A stretch of DNA of 59,897 nt from Myceligenerans pegani (GTDB taxonomy: Bacteria > Actinomycetota > Actinomycetes > Actinomycetales > Cellulomonadaceae), in NCBI RefSeq assembly GCF_014892515.1, contig NZ_JADBGR010000066.1:1-59897 (forward strand). Direction: 5' to 3'. The position numbers were made by a program, and so were the translations under genes. Position 1 is the stretch's first letter. Each line of letters starts with the position of its first letter. Positions 27,079 through 35,657 of the stretch are shown in pieces. Under the pieces are notes generated by a model. The model was not told the origin of the DNA. It ran no database searches and saw only the letters and a list, made by a program, of their open reading frames with translations.

Positions 27079-27774
27079 GTGGCATCCCCACTGATCTCCG
27101 TCAGAAACCTGCGCAAGACCTACGGTTCCGGCCCGAGCGCCTTCGAGGCGCTCAAAGGGCTGGACCTGGACATCTCCGAGGGCGAGGCGGTCGCGATCGT
27201 CGGCAGGAGCGGATCGGGCAAGTCGACCCTGATGCACCTGCTCGCGCTGCTCGACCGGCCGACCGTGGGGACGATCACCCTGGACGGGACCGACACGTCC
27301 CGGCTGTCGGCTCGGCAGCTCAACCGGACCCGCAACAGCACCTTCGGCTTCGTCTTCCAGCAGTTCTTCCTCAACGCCCAGGCCACCGTGCTGGACAACG
27401 TGACCCTCCCGCTGAAGATCGCCGGGGCGTCCCGGCGCGAGCGCACCGCGCGCGGGATGGCCGCACTCGCCCAGCTCGAGCTCGACGACAAGGCCGGCAA
27501 CAGGGCCAACGACCTGTCCGGCGGGCAGAAGCAGCGCGTGGTCATCGCCAGGGCGCTGATCAACCGGCCGCGCGTGATCTTCGCCGACGAGCCGACCGGG
27601 AACCTGGACACGGCGACCGGCGGCGTCGTGGAGGACATCCTCTTCGACCTCAACCGGCGCGAGGGCATCAACCTGGTCGTCGTCACGCACGACGACGACC
27701 TCGCGGCGCGGTGCGACCGCGGCGTCCATCTCCGCGACGGCCTGGTGGCCGCGCGCGAGGAGGTGGCGGCGTGA
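27079..27774 (+). CDS. MacB-type ABC transporter ATP-binding protein
   Basis: 231 residues: Walker A GRSGSGKST (42-50), Q-loop FVFQQFFLN, signature LSGGQKQRV, Walker B VIFADEPTGNLD and an H-loop VVTHDDDLA. The group (LolD/MacB/FtsE-like) works with FtsX-fold permeases, as here. GAGAGAGGCGCCCCC precedes the start. It overlaps the permease gene by 4 bases. Confidence 0.92.
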   Translation: MASPLISVRNLRKTYGSGPSAFEALKGLDLDISEGEAVAIVGRSGSGKSTLMHLLALLDRPTVGTITLDGTDTSRLSARQLNRTRNSTFGFVFQQFFLNAQATVLDNVTLPLKIAGASRRERTARGMAALAQLELDDKAGNRANDLSGGQKQRVVIARALINRPRVIFADEPTGNLDTATGGVVEDILFDLNRREGINLVVVTHDDDLAARCDRGVHLRDGLVAAREEVAA

Positions 27775-29054
27775 GGGCCGTCGACATCGTCGGGACAGCG
27801 TTCCGCAACGCCTTCCGGGCCAAGTTGCGCACCAGCCTGACCGTGCTGGCGATCTTCATCGGCGCGTTCACCCTGTCCGTCACCAACGGCCTGGGCACGG
27901 GCATCAACCGGTACATCGACGACACCGTGGCCTCGGTCGGCGTCGACGACGTCATGACGGTCACCAAGGCGAGCGACGACGAGGCCGCGGGCGACGGCCC
28001 GGCCGAGTACGACCCCGACCGGATCGAGGCGGACGGGCCGCCCGGGACGACGGCGGTCGCCCTGACCGACGACGACATCGACACGATCGCCGACGTCGCC
28101 GGCGTGCTGGAGATCGAGCCGGTCAAGGACGTCGCCGTCGACTACGTCCGGCACGACGGCGGGGACCGGTACACGCTCGCCGTCTCCCAGTTCGTACCGG
28201 GCATGGAGGTCGAGCTGACGGCGGGCGACCAGGTCGACCTCGACGCCGACGACCCGCAGCTCGTCCTGCCGGAGGACTACCTGGAACCGCTGGAGCTCGG
28301 CGGCGCCGGCGACGCGCTGGGGCGGACGGTCGAGCTGGCGGTGACCGACGGCACGGGCACCCAGGTGACGACCGAGGCGACGGTCGTGGGCGTGGCTGAG
28401 CCCGGTGTGATCGCCATGGCCGGGGCGATCCCGAACGACGCGCTCACCGAGGCCCTCTACGACCTGCAGAGCACCGGGGCGCCCGAATCGGAGACCACCC
28501 GCTACGGGGAGGCCTCCGTCTGGTTCGACGCCGGCGCCGGGGAGGAGGCGACCCAGGCCCTGCAGGACCGCCTGGCCGACGCCGGGTACACCGCCGTCAC
28601 CCTGGAGGAGCAGCTCGGCACGATCACGGCGGTCATCGACGCGATCGTGCTGGTCCTGAACGGCTTCGCGGTGATCGCGCTGATCGCCGCGGGTATCGGG
28701 ATCGTCAACACGCTCTTCATGGCCGTGCAGGAGCGAACGCGCGAGGTCGGGCTGATGAAGGCGATGGGCCTGTCGAACGGCCGCGTCTTCTCCCTGTTCA
28801 GCATCGAGGCGGTGGTCATCGGCCTGGTCGGCAGCGCGCTGGGGGCGCTCGTGGCGATCGGCGTCGGGCAGCTCGTCGGCGGCGTGTCCGGCGAGCTCCT
28901 GCCGGACCTGCCCGGGCTCACGCTGCTCGCCTTCGAACCCGTCACGGTGGCGGCGGTCGTGCTGGGCGTCATGGCAATCGCGTTCCTCGCCGGCAACCTG
29001 CCGGCGCTGCGGGCATCGCGGCAGGACCCGATCTCGTCGCTGCGGTACGAGTGA
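27771..29054 (+). CDS. MacB/FtsX-fold ABC transporter permease
   Basis: 427 residues from the GTG at 27771 (GTGA overlap). One helix near the N-terminus (LRTSLTVLAIFIGAFTLSVT) is followed by a large extracellular domain (about 40-280, unusually Asp/Glu-rich: ASDDEAAGDGPAEYDPD). Three helices of the FtsX domain come last (IDAIVLVLNGFAVIALIAAGIGIVNTLFMAVQERTREVGLMKAMG). It could export a peptide, lipid or drug or act mechanically; nothing nearby fixes the substrate. Confidence 0.9.
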   Translation: MRAVDIVGTAFRNAFRAKLRTSLTVLAIFIGAFTLSVTNGLGTGINRYIDDTVASVGVDDVMTVTKASDDEAAGDGPAEYDPDRIEADGPPGTTAVALTDDDIDTIADVAGVLEIEPVKDVAVDYVRHDGGDRYTLAVSQFVPGMEVELTAGDQVDLDADDPQLVLPEDYLEPLELGGAGDALGRTVELAVTDGTGTQVTTEATVVGVAEPGVIAMAGAIPNDALTEALYDLQSTGAPESETTRYGEASVWFDAGAGEEATQALQDRLADAGYTAVTLEEQLGTITAVIDAIVLVLNGFAVIALIAAGIGIVNTLFMAVQERTREVGLMKAMGLSNGRVFSLFSIEAVVIGLVGSALGALVAIGVGQLVGGVSGELLPDLPGLTLLAFEPVTVAAVVLGVMAIAFLAGNLPALRASRQDPISSLRYE

Positions 29055-29063
29055 CGGACCGGA

Positions 29064-29092
29064 CCGGCCGGCCGCGGCTCGCGGCCGGCCGG
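29064..29092. terminator. Bidirectional hairpin terminator
   Basis: A perfect 13-base stem (CCGGCCGGCCGCG at 29064-29076 with 29080-29092) with a GCT loop lies between the convergent permease and gntP-like genes. No T tract is present, as is common in high-GC actinobacteria. Confidence 0.7.
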
Positions 29093-29096
29093 GCGG

Positions 29097-30581
29097 CTAT
29101 CCGGTCGATGGCCAGAGCAGCCCGGTCAGTGGCCAGAGCAGCGCGGCAAGCAGGAAGATCGCGAGCCCGAGGGTGGTCTCCAGCACGGTCCACGTCTTCA
29201 GCGTCGTCTTGACGTCCATACCGAAGAACCTGCTCACGAGCCAGAAGCCGGAATCGTTGACGTGGGACAGCACGGTGGCGCCGGCGGCGACCGCGAAGAC
29301 CAGCAGCGCGATCCGTACGTCGCTGAGGCCCTCCGCCGCCACCTGCGCGGAGATCAGCCCGGCCGTCGTCGTCAGGGCGACGGTCGCGGAGCCCTGCGCC
29401 ACCCGCAGTACCGTCGCGATGACGAACGCCTGCAGGATCAGCGGCAGGCCCATGCCCGACAGCGCGTCCGTCAGTGCCGTGCCGATTCCGCTGGCGCGCA
29501 GCACCCCGCCGAACATCCCGCCCGCGCCGGTGATGAGGATGATCGAGCAGATCGGGCCGAGCGCGTCGTCCAGGATGCGGGTCGCCTGCCCCGTCGAGAA
29601 CCGGCCCGGTGACAGGGCCAGCAGCGCGACCAGCACGGTGATGAGCAGGGCGACGGGCGTCTGGCCGATGAGCGTCAGGGTGCTGGCCCAGACCGCGTCC
29701 TCGGCGACGGCGCCGGTCGTGATCAGCGTGCTGACCACGGTGTTGAGCGAGATCAGCACGAGCGGCAGGAGCAGGATCAGCAGGACGGTGCCGAATCGCG
29801 GCGGAGCCTGGGTCGCGGTGGCCGTCGTCGTCCCGCCGGTTCCGGCATCGCCCGATCCCTCCTCGCCCGATCCCTCCTCGTCCGGCCCGGCGTCGTCGCG
29901 GCCGCCGTCCATCCGGCCGAACACCGCGTCCGGGATGTCGACGACGTATCGCGCGCTCAGGTAGCGGGACACGTGGTGGACGCCGAGGAACCACGCGGCG
30001 ACCGCGATCGGCACGCCCAGGAGGAGCGTGACACCGACGCTCCCGTCCATCAGGTCGGCGGCGGCGACGGGCCCGGGGTGGGGCGGCACCACCGCGTGCA
30101 TGACGGCGAACGCCCCGGCGGTGGGCAGCCCGTACCGCAGGATGCCGCCCCCGAAGCGCCGGGCGACGGTGAAGATGATGGGCAGGAACACCACGAGGCC
30201 GGCGTCGAAGAAGATGGGGAAGCCGAAGATGAGCGCGGCGACGCCGAGCGCGAGCGGCGCGTGTCTCTCCCCGAAGCGGGCGATGAGCGTGTCGGCCAGG
30301 ACCTGCGCGCCGCCGGTGGTCTCCAGCAGCCGGCCGACCATGACACCGAACCCCACGAGCAGGGCCACCGCGCCCAGCGTGCCGCTGAACCCGGACAGCA
30401 GCGCCTGGGGGACGTCCGCGACCGGGATCCCGGCGGCCACCGCGGTGAGCACGCTGACCAGCACGAGCGCGACGAAAGCGTGCAGCTTGACCCGGATGAT
30501 GAGGAACAGGAGAACCGCGACCGCCGCGGCGGCGATCAGGAGCAGGGTGCCCGCTCCGTAGACAGGCTCGATCTCGGGCAT
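29097..30581 (-). CDS. GntP-family gluconate/sugar-acid:H+ symporter
   Basis: 494 residues, about 12-14 membrane segments. Family motifs include GFGVMVGRLLETTGGAQVLADTLI, FGFPIFFDAGLVVFLPIIF, MHAVVPPHPGPVAAADL and LSHVNDSGFWLVSRFFGM. GntP members carry gluconate, galactonate-like and related acids. A cytoplasmic loop near residue 225-255 holds an extra acidic linker with a duplicated EEGSG. The dgo genes 2-5 kb downstream make D-galactonate a plausible substrate, but gluconate is equally likely from sequence. Confidence 0.9.
   Translation of the reverse strand: MPEIEPVYGAGTLLLIAAAAVAVLLFLIIRVKLHAFVALVLVSVLTAVAAGIPVADVPQALLSGFSGTLGAVALLVGFGVMVGRLLETTGGAQVLADTLIARFGERHAPLALGVAALIFGFPIFFDAGLVVFLPIIFTVARRFGGGILRYGLPTAGAFAVMHAVVPPHPGPVAAADLMDGSVGVTLLLGVPIAVAAWFLGVHHVSRYLSARYVVDIPDAVFGRMDGGRDDAGPDEEGSGEEGSGDAGTGGTTTATATQAPPRFGTVLLILLLPLVLISLNTVVSTLITTGAVAEDAVWASTLTLIGQTPVALLITVLVALLALSPGRFSTGQATRILDDALGPICSIILITGAGGMFGGVLRASGIGTALTDALSGMGLPLILQAFVIATVLRVAQGSATVALTTTAGLISAQVAAEGLSDVRIALLVFAVAAGATVLSHVNDSGFWLVSRFFGMDVKTTLKTWTVLETTLGLAIFLLAALLWPLTGLLWPSTG
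29851..29880 (-). repeat. Perfect 15-base tandem repeat in the gntP-like gene
   Basis: CCCGATCCCTCCTCG occurs twice head to tail and encodes the duplicated GSGEE unit of the loop linker. Confidence 0.85.
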
Positions 30582-30920
30582 AACCGCCTCCTCGCGGTCA
30601 GGCGTTACTGTTCATGATCTTCCCGACCCTAGCAGGGTGAAACAGAAAAGTCGGGTGTGCGGAACGACACGTCCCGAGCCCGGGGACGGCAACACTCCCC
30701 TTACGTTAGGGTAGGGTCGCCGTCGAGCGGCGCCGCCTCCCGTGTCCATCTTCCGTGAGGCGACGCCCGCCTCTACTTCTGGGCCGCCCCACCCATGGCG
30801 CCCACCCTCGATGTCCATCGCGCGCGACGCTGCGTGCCCTGAGTCCTGACCATGACCGGACCGGGCCCGCGGCCCGTTCCTGGCGCGCTCGCGCGCGCCA
30901 CCGACCGAACGGAGACCTGC
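30582..30920. other. Long non-coding gap upstream of the SulP gene
   Basis: This 339-base stretch separates the divergent gntP-like and SulP genes. It contains CCTTACGTTAGGGTAGGGT near 30700-30720, which may hold a -10 element, and a small hairpin (GAGGCG, 5-base loop, CGCCTC; 30757-30773). An open frame continues from an ATG at 30852 into the SulP gene without a ribosome binding site. No RNA family could be recognised. Confidence 0.5.
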
Positions 30921-32477
30921 GTGTCCCAGGAGACCCGCGCGAGCCTGCGCGATCCCGCCCCCGAACCCACTCCCGCGACGGGCGCCCCGGAGGCGGACGG
31001 CAGCCTGCGGGCCGTACTGGCCGCCCTGCGTTCCCCGCGTGTCCTGCGCACGGAGGTGCTCGCCGGCCTCGTGGTGGCGCTGGCGCTGATCCCGGAGGCG
31101 ATCGCGTTCTCGATCATCGCGGGGGTGGACCCGCGGCTGGGACTGTTCGCGTCGTTCACGATGGCGGTCACGATCGCGTTCGTGGGTGGGCGCCCGGCCA
31201 TGATCTCGGCCGCCACGGGCGCGATCGCTCTGGTCATCGCGCCCGTGGCCCGCGAGTACGGCATCGACTACTTCATCGCCACCGTCATCCTCGCCGGGAT
31301 CATCCAGGTGGTCTTCGGTGTGCTGGGGGTGGCCAAGCTGATGCGGTTCATCCCCCGCTCGGTGATGGTCGGCTTCGTCAACGCCCTGGCCATCCTGATC
31401 TTCCTGTCGCAGGTACCCCACCTGACCGGCGTGCCGTGGGCGGTCTACCCGCTGGTGGCCGCCGGCATCGCGATCATGGTGTTCTTCCCCCGGCTCACCA
31501 AGGTGGTCCCCGCGCCGCTGGTGGCGATCGCGCTGCTGACCGTCGTCGTGATCGCCGCCGGGATCGCCGTGCCGACCGTGGGCGACGAGGGCGCGCTGCC
31601 CGAGTCCCTGCCGGCGCTCTTCTTCCCCGACGTGCCGCTCACGTTCGAGACCCTGCGCGTCATCGCGCCGTACGCGGTCGCGATGGCGCTGGTCGGCATC
31701 CTGGAGTCCCTGCTGACGGCCAAGCTGGTCGACGACGTCACCGACACCCACTCCAACAAGACCCGCGAGGCCTGGGGCCAGGGCGTCGCCAACATCGTCA
31801 CCGGCTTCTTCGGCGGCATGGGCGGCTGCGCCATGATCGGCCAGACCATGATCAACGTGAAGGCCTCCGGCGCCCGCACCCGGATCTCCACCTTCCTGGC
31901 CGGCGTCTTCCTCCTGGGATTGGTCGTCGGCCTGGGCGACGTCGTCGCGGCCATCCCCATGGCGGCGCTCGTGGCGGTCATGATCATGGTCTCGGTCGGC
32001 ACGTTCGACTGGCACTCCGTCCGGCTCGACACCCTGGCCCGCATGCCCAAGTCGGAGACCTCGGTCATGCTCGTCACCGTCGTGGTGACCGTCGCCACCC
32101 ACAACCTGGCCTACGGCGTCATTGCCGGCGTCCTGGTCGCCATGGTCATGTTCGCCCGCCGCGTCGCCCACTTCACCACCGTCACCCGCCTGGACGCCTC
32201 CGACGCCGACGACCGGCGCGTGTACGCGGTCCAGGGCGAGCTGTTCTTCGCCTCCTCCAACGACCTGGTCTACCAGTTCGACTACACCGGCGACCCCACC
32301 GACATCGTCGTCGACCTGTCCCAGGCGCACGTGTGGGACGCCTCCAGCGTCGCCGCCCTGGACGCCGTACGCACCAAGTACGAGCGCAGGGGCAAGAACG
32401 TCACCTTCATCGGCATGAACGCCGACACCACCACTCGCTTCGACCGGCTGTCGGGACGGCTGGGCGCCGCCCACTGA
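30921..32477 (+). CDS. SulP-family inorganic anion transporter with STAS domain
   Basis: 518 residues from the GTG at 30921, chosen because GGAG lies seven bases upstream; an ATG at 30852 would add 23 residues but has no ribosome binding site. The membrane part begins EVLAGLVVALALIPEAIAFSIIAGVDP, the SulP signature, and includes GGMGGCAMIGQTMINVKASGARTRIS. A short STAS domain occupies the last 100 residues (DIVVDLSQAHVWDASSVAALD). SulP proteins carry sulfate, bicarbonate or other anions; the GGMGGCAMIGQ variant is found in putative anion or bicarbonate carriers. The substrate is not resolved. Confidence 0.9.
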   Translation: MSQETRASLRDPAPEPTPATGAPEADGSLRAVLAALRSPRVLRTEVLAGLVVALALIPEAIAFSIIAGVDPRLGLFASFTMAVTIAFVGGRPAMISAATGAIALVIAPVAREYGIDYFIATVILAGIIQVVFGVLGVAKLMRFIPRSVMVGFVNALAILIFLSQVPHLTGVPWAVYPLVAAGIAIMVFFPRLTKVVPAPLVAIALLTVVVIAAGIAVPTVGDEGALPESLPALFFPDVPLTFETLRVIAPYAVAMALVGILESLLTAKLVDDVTDTHSNKTREAWGQGVANIVTGFFGGMGGCAMIGQTMINVKASGARTRISTFLAGVFLLGLVVGLGDVVAAIPMAALVAVMIMVSVGTFDWHSVRLDTLARMPKSETSVMLVTVVVTVATHNLAYGVIAGVLVAMVMFARRVAHFTTVTRLDASDADDRRVYAVQGELFFASSNDLVYQFDYTGDPTDIVVDLSQAHVWDASSVAALDAVRTKYERRGKNVTFIGMNADTTTRFDRLSGRLGAAH

Positions 32478-32500
32478 GCTCTCCCGGCCCGGCTTCCCCG

Positions 32501-32534
32501 CCCCGCCTTCCCGGCGACCGCCGGGAAGGCGGGG
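32501..32534 (+). terminator. Strong hairpin terminator after SulP gene
   Basis: A perfect 15-base stem (CCCCGCCTTCCCGGC at 32501-32515 with 32520-32534) with GACC loop begins 24 bases after the stop codon. Confidence 0.8.
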
Positions 32535-32593
32535 TACCGCAATGAGCTGCTGTGATATGCGCGTCCGGCGGCCGCTCGCTTAGATCCGAAAGC

Positions 32594-32800
32594 ATGGTTC
32601 GATACGCGCGCTCCCTCGCGGCGGTGGCCACGCTCGGCGTGGCCGCACTCATCGTCGCCCCGTCCGCCACGGCCCACGGCTGTCACCACCAGACCTTCAC
32701 CCTGGACCAGGCCGCGAAGCTCGCCGGGGAACTCGGTCTGACCCTCTGCAAGGGCATCCTGCGAACCTCGAAGATCCCGGCCGCGTCCCCGCGCCGGTGA
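32594..32800 (+). CDS. Small secreted His/Cys peptide
   Basis: A 68-residue product from the ATG at 32594. A clear signal peptide (MVRYARSLAAVATLGVAALIVAPSATA) is followed by the mature sequence HGCHHQTFTLDQ, so the first five mature residues contain three His and a Cys (His28, Cys30, His31, His32). A second Cys (52) lies near the basic C-terminus. No family is recognised. The predicted amino-terminal His with nearby His/Cys suggests metal binding. It stands alone between the SulP terminator and the convergent dgoD. Confidence 0.6.
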   Translation: MVRYARSLAAVATLGVAALIVAPSATAHGCHHQTFTLDQAAKLAGELGLTLCKGILRTSKIPAASPRR

Positions 32801-32849
32801 GCGGACGGCGGATGCGGTCGGCCCACCGATCCACTCGACGACCCGCTCG

Positions 32850-33998
32850 TCACCACTCGGCGAACGAGCCGTCCGCGTGCCGCCAGACCGGGTTGCGCCA
32901 GCGATGCCCCTCCGCGGCGCGCTCGCGTACGTAGTCCTCGTTCACCTCGATCCCGAGGCCCGGGCCTCGCGGGATCGCCACGGTGCCGCCGGAGTACGCG
33001 AAGACGGAGGGGTCGGCGAGGTAGTCGAGCAGATCGTTGGACGTGTTGTAGTGGATGCCGAGGCTCTGCTCCTGGATCACGGCGTTGTAGGCGACGGCGT
33101 CGAGCTGCAGGCAGGCGGCCAGCGCGACCGGCCCGAGCGGGCAGTGCGGGGCCACGGCGATGTCGTAGGCCTCGGCCATCGCGGCGATCTTGCGGACCTC
33201 GGTGATGCCGCCGGCGTGGGACAGGTCGGGCTGGACGACGTCGACGACGCCCGAGGTGATGACGTCCTTGAAGTCCCACCGCGAGTAGAGCCGCTCCCCC
33301 AGTGCGATCGGCGTGGCCGAGGCCCGTAGCACGTCCGCGAGACCGTCCACGTGCTCGGACAGCACCGGCTCCTCGACGAACATCAGGTGGTAGGGCGCCA
33401 GAGCGTCCAGCAGCACGCGCGCCATGGGTCGGTGCACGCGGCCGTGGAAGTCGACGCCGATGCCGACGTCGGGCCCGACGGCCTCCCGGACGGCGGCCAC
33501 GTTGGCGATCACCTTCTCGACCTTGTCGCGCGAGTCGAGGTACTGCAGCTCCTCCGGGCCGTTCATCTTGACGGCGGTGAATCCCCGCCCGACGGCGTCC
33601 TTCGCCTGGGCCGCCGTCTCGGCCGGGCGGTCGCCGCCGATCCAGGAGTAGACCTTGATGCGGTCGCGCACGCGGCCGCCGAGCAGGTCGTGCACCGGTG
33701 CGCCGAGCGCCTTTCCCGTGATGTCCCAGAGCGCCTGGTCGATCCCGGCCAGCGCACTCATGTGGAGGCCGCCGCCGCGGTAGAACCCCGAGCGGTACAG
33801 GACCGTCCAGTGCTCCTCGATCCGGCGCGGGTCCTTCCCGATGAGGTAGTCGGACAGTTCCTCGACGACGGCGGCCACGCTCGCGGCGCGCCCCTCCAGG
33901 ACGGGCTCACCCCAGCCGACGACACCCGTGTCGGTCTCGATCTTGAGGAAGAGCCACCGGGGTGGCAGGAGGAAGGTCTCCATCGATGTGATCTTCAC
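32850..33998 (-). CDS. dgoD: D-galactonate dehydratase
   Basis: 382 residues, the usual DgoD length, of the enolase/mandelate racemase superfamily. Seen are the N-terminal capping strand MKITSMETFLLPPRW, GVDFHGRVH with metal ligand Asp, FVEEPVL and GERLYSRW with metal-binding Glu, and the catalytic His in VAPHCPLGPVALAA. It dehydrates D-galactonate to 2-keto-3-deoxy-galactonate. It is the last gene of dgoKAD, 18 bases after dgoA. Confidence 0.93.
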   Translation of the reverse strand: MKITSMETFLLPPRWLFLKIETDTGVVGWGEPVLEGRAASVAAVVEELSDYLIGKDPRRIEEHWTVLYRSGFYRGGGLHMSALAGIDQALWDITGKALGAPVHDLLGGRVRDRIKVYSWIGGDRPAETAAQAKDAVGRGFTAVKMNGPEELQYLDSRDKVEKVIANVAAVREAVGPDVGIGVDFHGRVHRPMARVLLDALAPYHLMFVEEPVLSEHVDGLADVLRASATPIALGERLYSRWDFKDVITSGVVDVVQPDLSHAGGITEVRKIAAMAEAYDIAVAPHCPLGPVALAACLQLDAVAYNAVIQEQSLGIHYNTSNDLLDYLADPSVFAYSGGTVAIPRGPGLGIEVNEDYVRERAAEGHRWRNPVWRHADGSFAEW

Positions 33999-34016
33999 GG
34001 GTCGCCTTTCGCTTCG

Positions 34017-34631
34017 TCAGGACGTGGCCTCCGCCCAGATCCGGGCGTATCGAGCGGCGCGTGCGCCGGCCGCCTCCGGGGTGTCGCCGGGGCGGTAGAG
34101 GGAGGTCCCGACGCCGGCGCCGGCGGCGCCCGCCCGGGCCCAGTCTGCGAGGTTCCCGGCGTCGACGCCGCCGACGGGGACCAGCTCGGTGCCGGGTGGC
34201 AGGACGGCCGCCCAGGCACGCATCCCTGGGATCCCGATCGTCGAGCCCGGGAAGAGTTTGACGGCCCGCGCGCCCGCGTCGAGCGCGGCGAAGGCCTCGG
34301 TGGGCGTCGCGGCCCCGGGGTAGCTCGCCAGCCCGAGTCGCACGGTCTCGGCGACGACGTCGGCCCGCGTGTTGGGCGAGACGATGAGGGAGGCTCCGGC
34401 GTCGGCGGCGCGGCGCACGTCGTCGGGCGTGAGCACGGTGCCGGCGCCGACGCGTCGGTCGGGCAGGCCGGCCGCCCGGATCCGGCGGATGGACTCCAGC
34501 GGATCCGGTGAGTTGTACGGGACCTCGACCGCGTCGAAGCCGGCCGCGAAGATCGCGTCGGCCACGGCGACGGCGTCGGCGGGGGTGATTCCGCGCAGGA
34601 TGGCGATGAGGCCGGTGGGGCGGGGTGTCAT
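34017..34631 (-). CDS. dgoA: 2-dehydro-3-deoxy-6-phosphogalactonate aldolase
   Basis: 204 residues from the ATG at 34631, a KDPG/KDPGal-type class I aldolase. The Schiff-base lysine is in AVKLFPGS (Lys125) and the catalytic Glu in VEVPYNS (Glu36); LIAILRGI opens the barrel as in DgoA. It splits KDPGal to pyruvate and glyceraldehyde 3-phosphate. The ATG overlaps the dgoK stop (ATGA). Confidence 0.92.
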   Translation of the reverse strand: MTPRPTGLIAILRGITPADAVAVADAIFAAGFDAVEVPYNSPDPLESIRRIRAAGLPDRRVGAGTVLTPDDVRRAADAGASLIVSPNTRADVVAETVRLGLASYPGAATPTEAFAALDAGARAVKLFPGSTIGIPGMRAWAAVLPPGTELVPVGGVDAGNLADWARAGAAGAGVGTSLYRPGDTPEAAGARAARYARIWAEATS

Positions 34632-35623
34632 CGGGGGTGGTCCTCCGTTCTCGGATCCGAGACGGCCGGGACCAGTCCGGCGTCCTGGGCGATGCGCCAC
34701 AGCCCGAGTGCGGCGACGTCCTCCTCGACGGTGCGGACGGACACGCCGGCGCGTTCCAGGGCGTGACGGTATCGCGGCGCGGTCGAGGGCGAACCGCACA
34801 CCGTGACCACGCCGGCCGAGGCCCCCTGCAGCGCGTGCCGCACCTCGTCACCGACCAGCAGGCCCGAGACGTAGTCGGCCACCTCGCCGGACTCGAGGCG
34901 GCCGGCCAGCGCGAGGGTCCTCGCGGTGAAGAGCAGTGCCCCGAGCCCGCGCTCGTCCCCCTGCCGCTCCGCGGCCTCGAGGCCGCGGGTGAAGGCCGTC
35001 GTGATCTCGGGCCCGGCACGCCGCGCAGCGAGCCGGGACAGGGTGCTGTCCCGCAGCAGCAGGCCGTAGAGCTCTCCGGTCATGGCCGTGGTGAAGCCCG
35101 TGACACAGCCGCCGTCCAGGCGCACCCACTTGGTGTGTGTCCCGGGGAGCACGACCGTTGCGGAGTGGTCCGTGGTGGCGGCGAGAACGCCTCTGAGCTG
35201 GACCTCCTCACCCCGCATGACGTCCGGGTCGGGTCCTGTGACCCGCAGGCCGGGCACGAGGTGCACCACGGACTCCCCCGCCGGCACGACCGTCAGGCGG
35301 CCCGCGAGCTCACGGAGGTCCGCCGGGACGTCGAGATATCCGGCCCCGGCCCAGCCGTGATCCGACCCGACCATCCCGGCCGCGAGCACCGGCACACCCG
35401 GATTCGCCGTGAGCCAGGGGCCGCACCGGCCCACGAACGCGTCGCGGAAGACCTCGGCGCGTTCCGACGGCGAATCGGCCCGCTCCGAGACCCGCAGGCT
35501 ACCGTCGGCGCTCGTCACGCGGTCGGTGACGGCACCGCTGTCATCGAGGAGCCAGGCCCGGAACGCCGTCGTCCCCCAGTCCACGGCGAGCAGGGCCGCG
35601 TTCCGTTCGGGCGCGTCGCTCAT
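34628..35623 (-). CDS. dgoK: 2-dehydro-3-deoxygalactonokinase
   Basis: 331 residues with the DgoK start LAVDWGTTAFRAWLLDDSGAV, a phosphate-binding loop of the ASKHA fold, and the family motif VVLPGTHTKWVRLDGGCVTGFTTAMTGELYGLL. It phosphorylates 2-keto-3-deoxygalactonate with ATP, between the DgoD and DgoA steps. It begins 34 bases after the xynC stop, in the same direction, so the whole set could be one transcript. No DgoR-type regulator is visible. Confidence 0.93.
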   Translation of the reverse strand: MSDAPERNAALLAVDWGTTAFRAWLLDDSGAVTDRVTSADGSLRVSERADSPSERAEVFRDAFVGRCGPWLTANPGVPVLAAGMVGSDHGWAGAGYLDVPADLRELAGRLTVVPAGESVVHLVPGLRVTGPDPDVMRGEEVQLRGVLAATTDHSATVVLPGTHTKWVRLDGGCVTGFTTAMTGELYGLLLRDSTLSRLAARRAGPEITTAFTRGLEAAERQGDERGLGALLFTARTLALAGRLESGEVADYVSGLLVGDEVRHALQGASAGVVTVCGSPSTAPRYRHALERAGVSVRTVEEDVAALGLWRIAQDAGLVPAVSDPRTEDHPR

Positions 35624-35657
35624 GGGTGCGACGCTACCGGCTGGAACACCGGGCCGG

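Noticed and set aside
30582-30920. Possible riboswitch in the SulP leader
   Set aside because: Only a small 6-base stem is visible and no conserved riboswitch core could be recognised; listed as a non-coding gap only.
30852-30920. Upstream ATG start for the SulP transporter
   Set aside because: It lacks a ribosome binding site and adds only a low-complexity stretch; the GTG at 30921 with GGAG upstream fits better, though it cannot be fully excluded.
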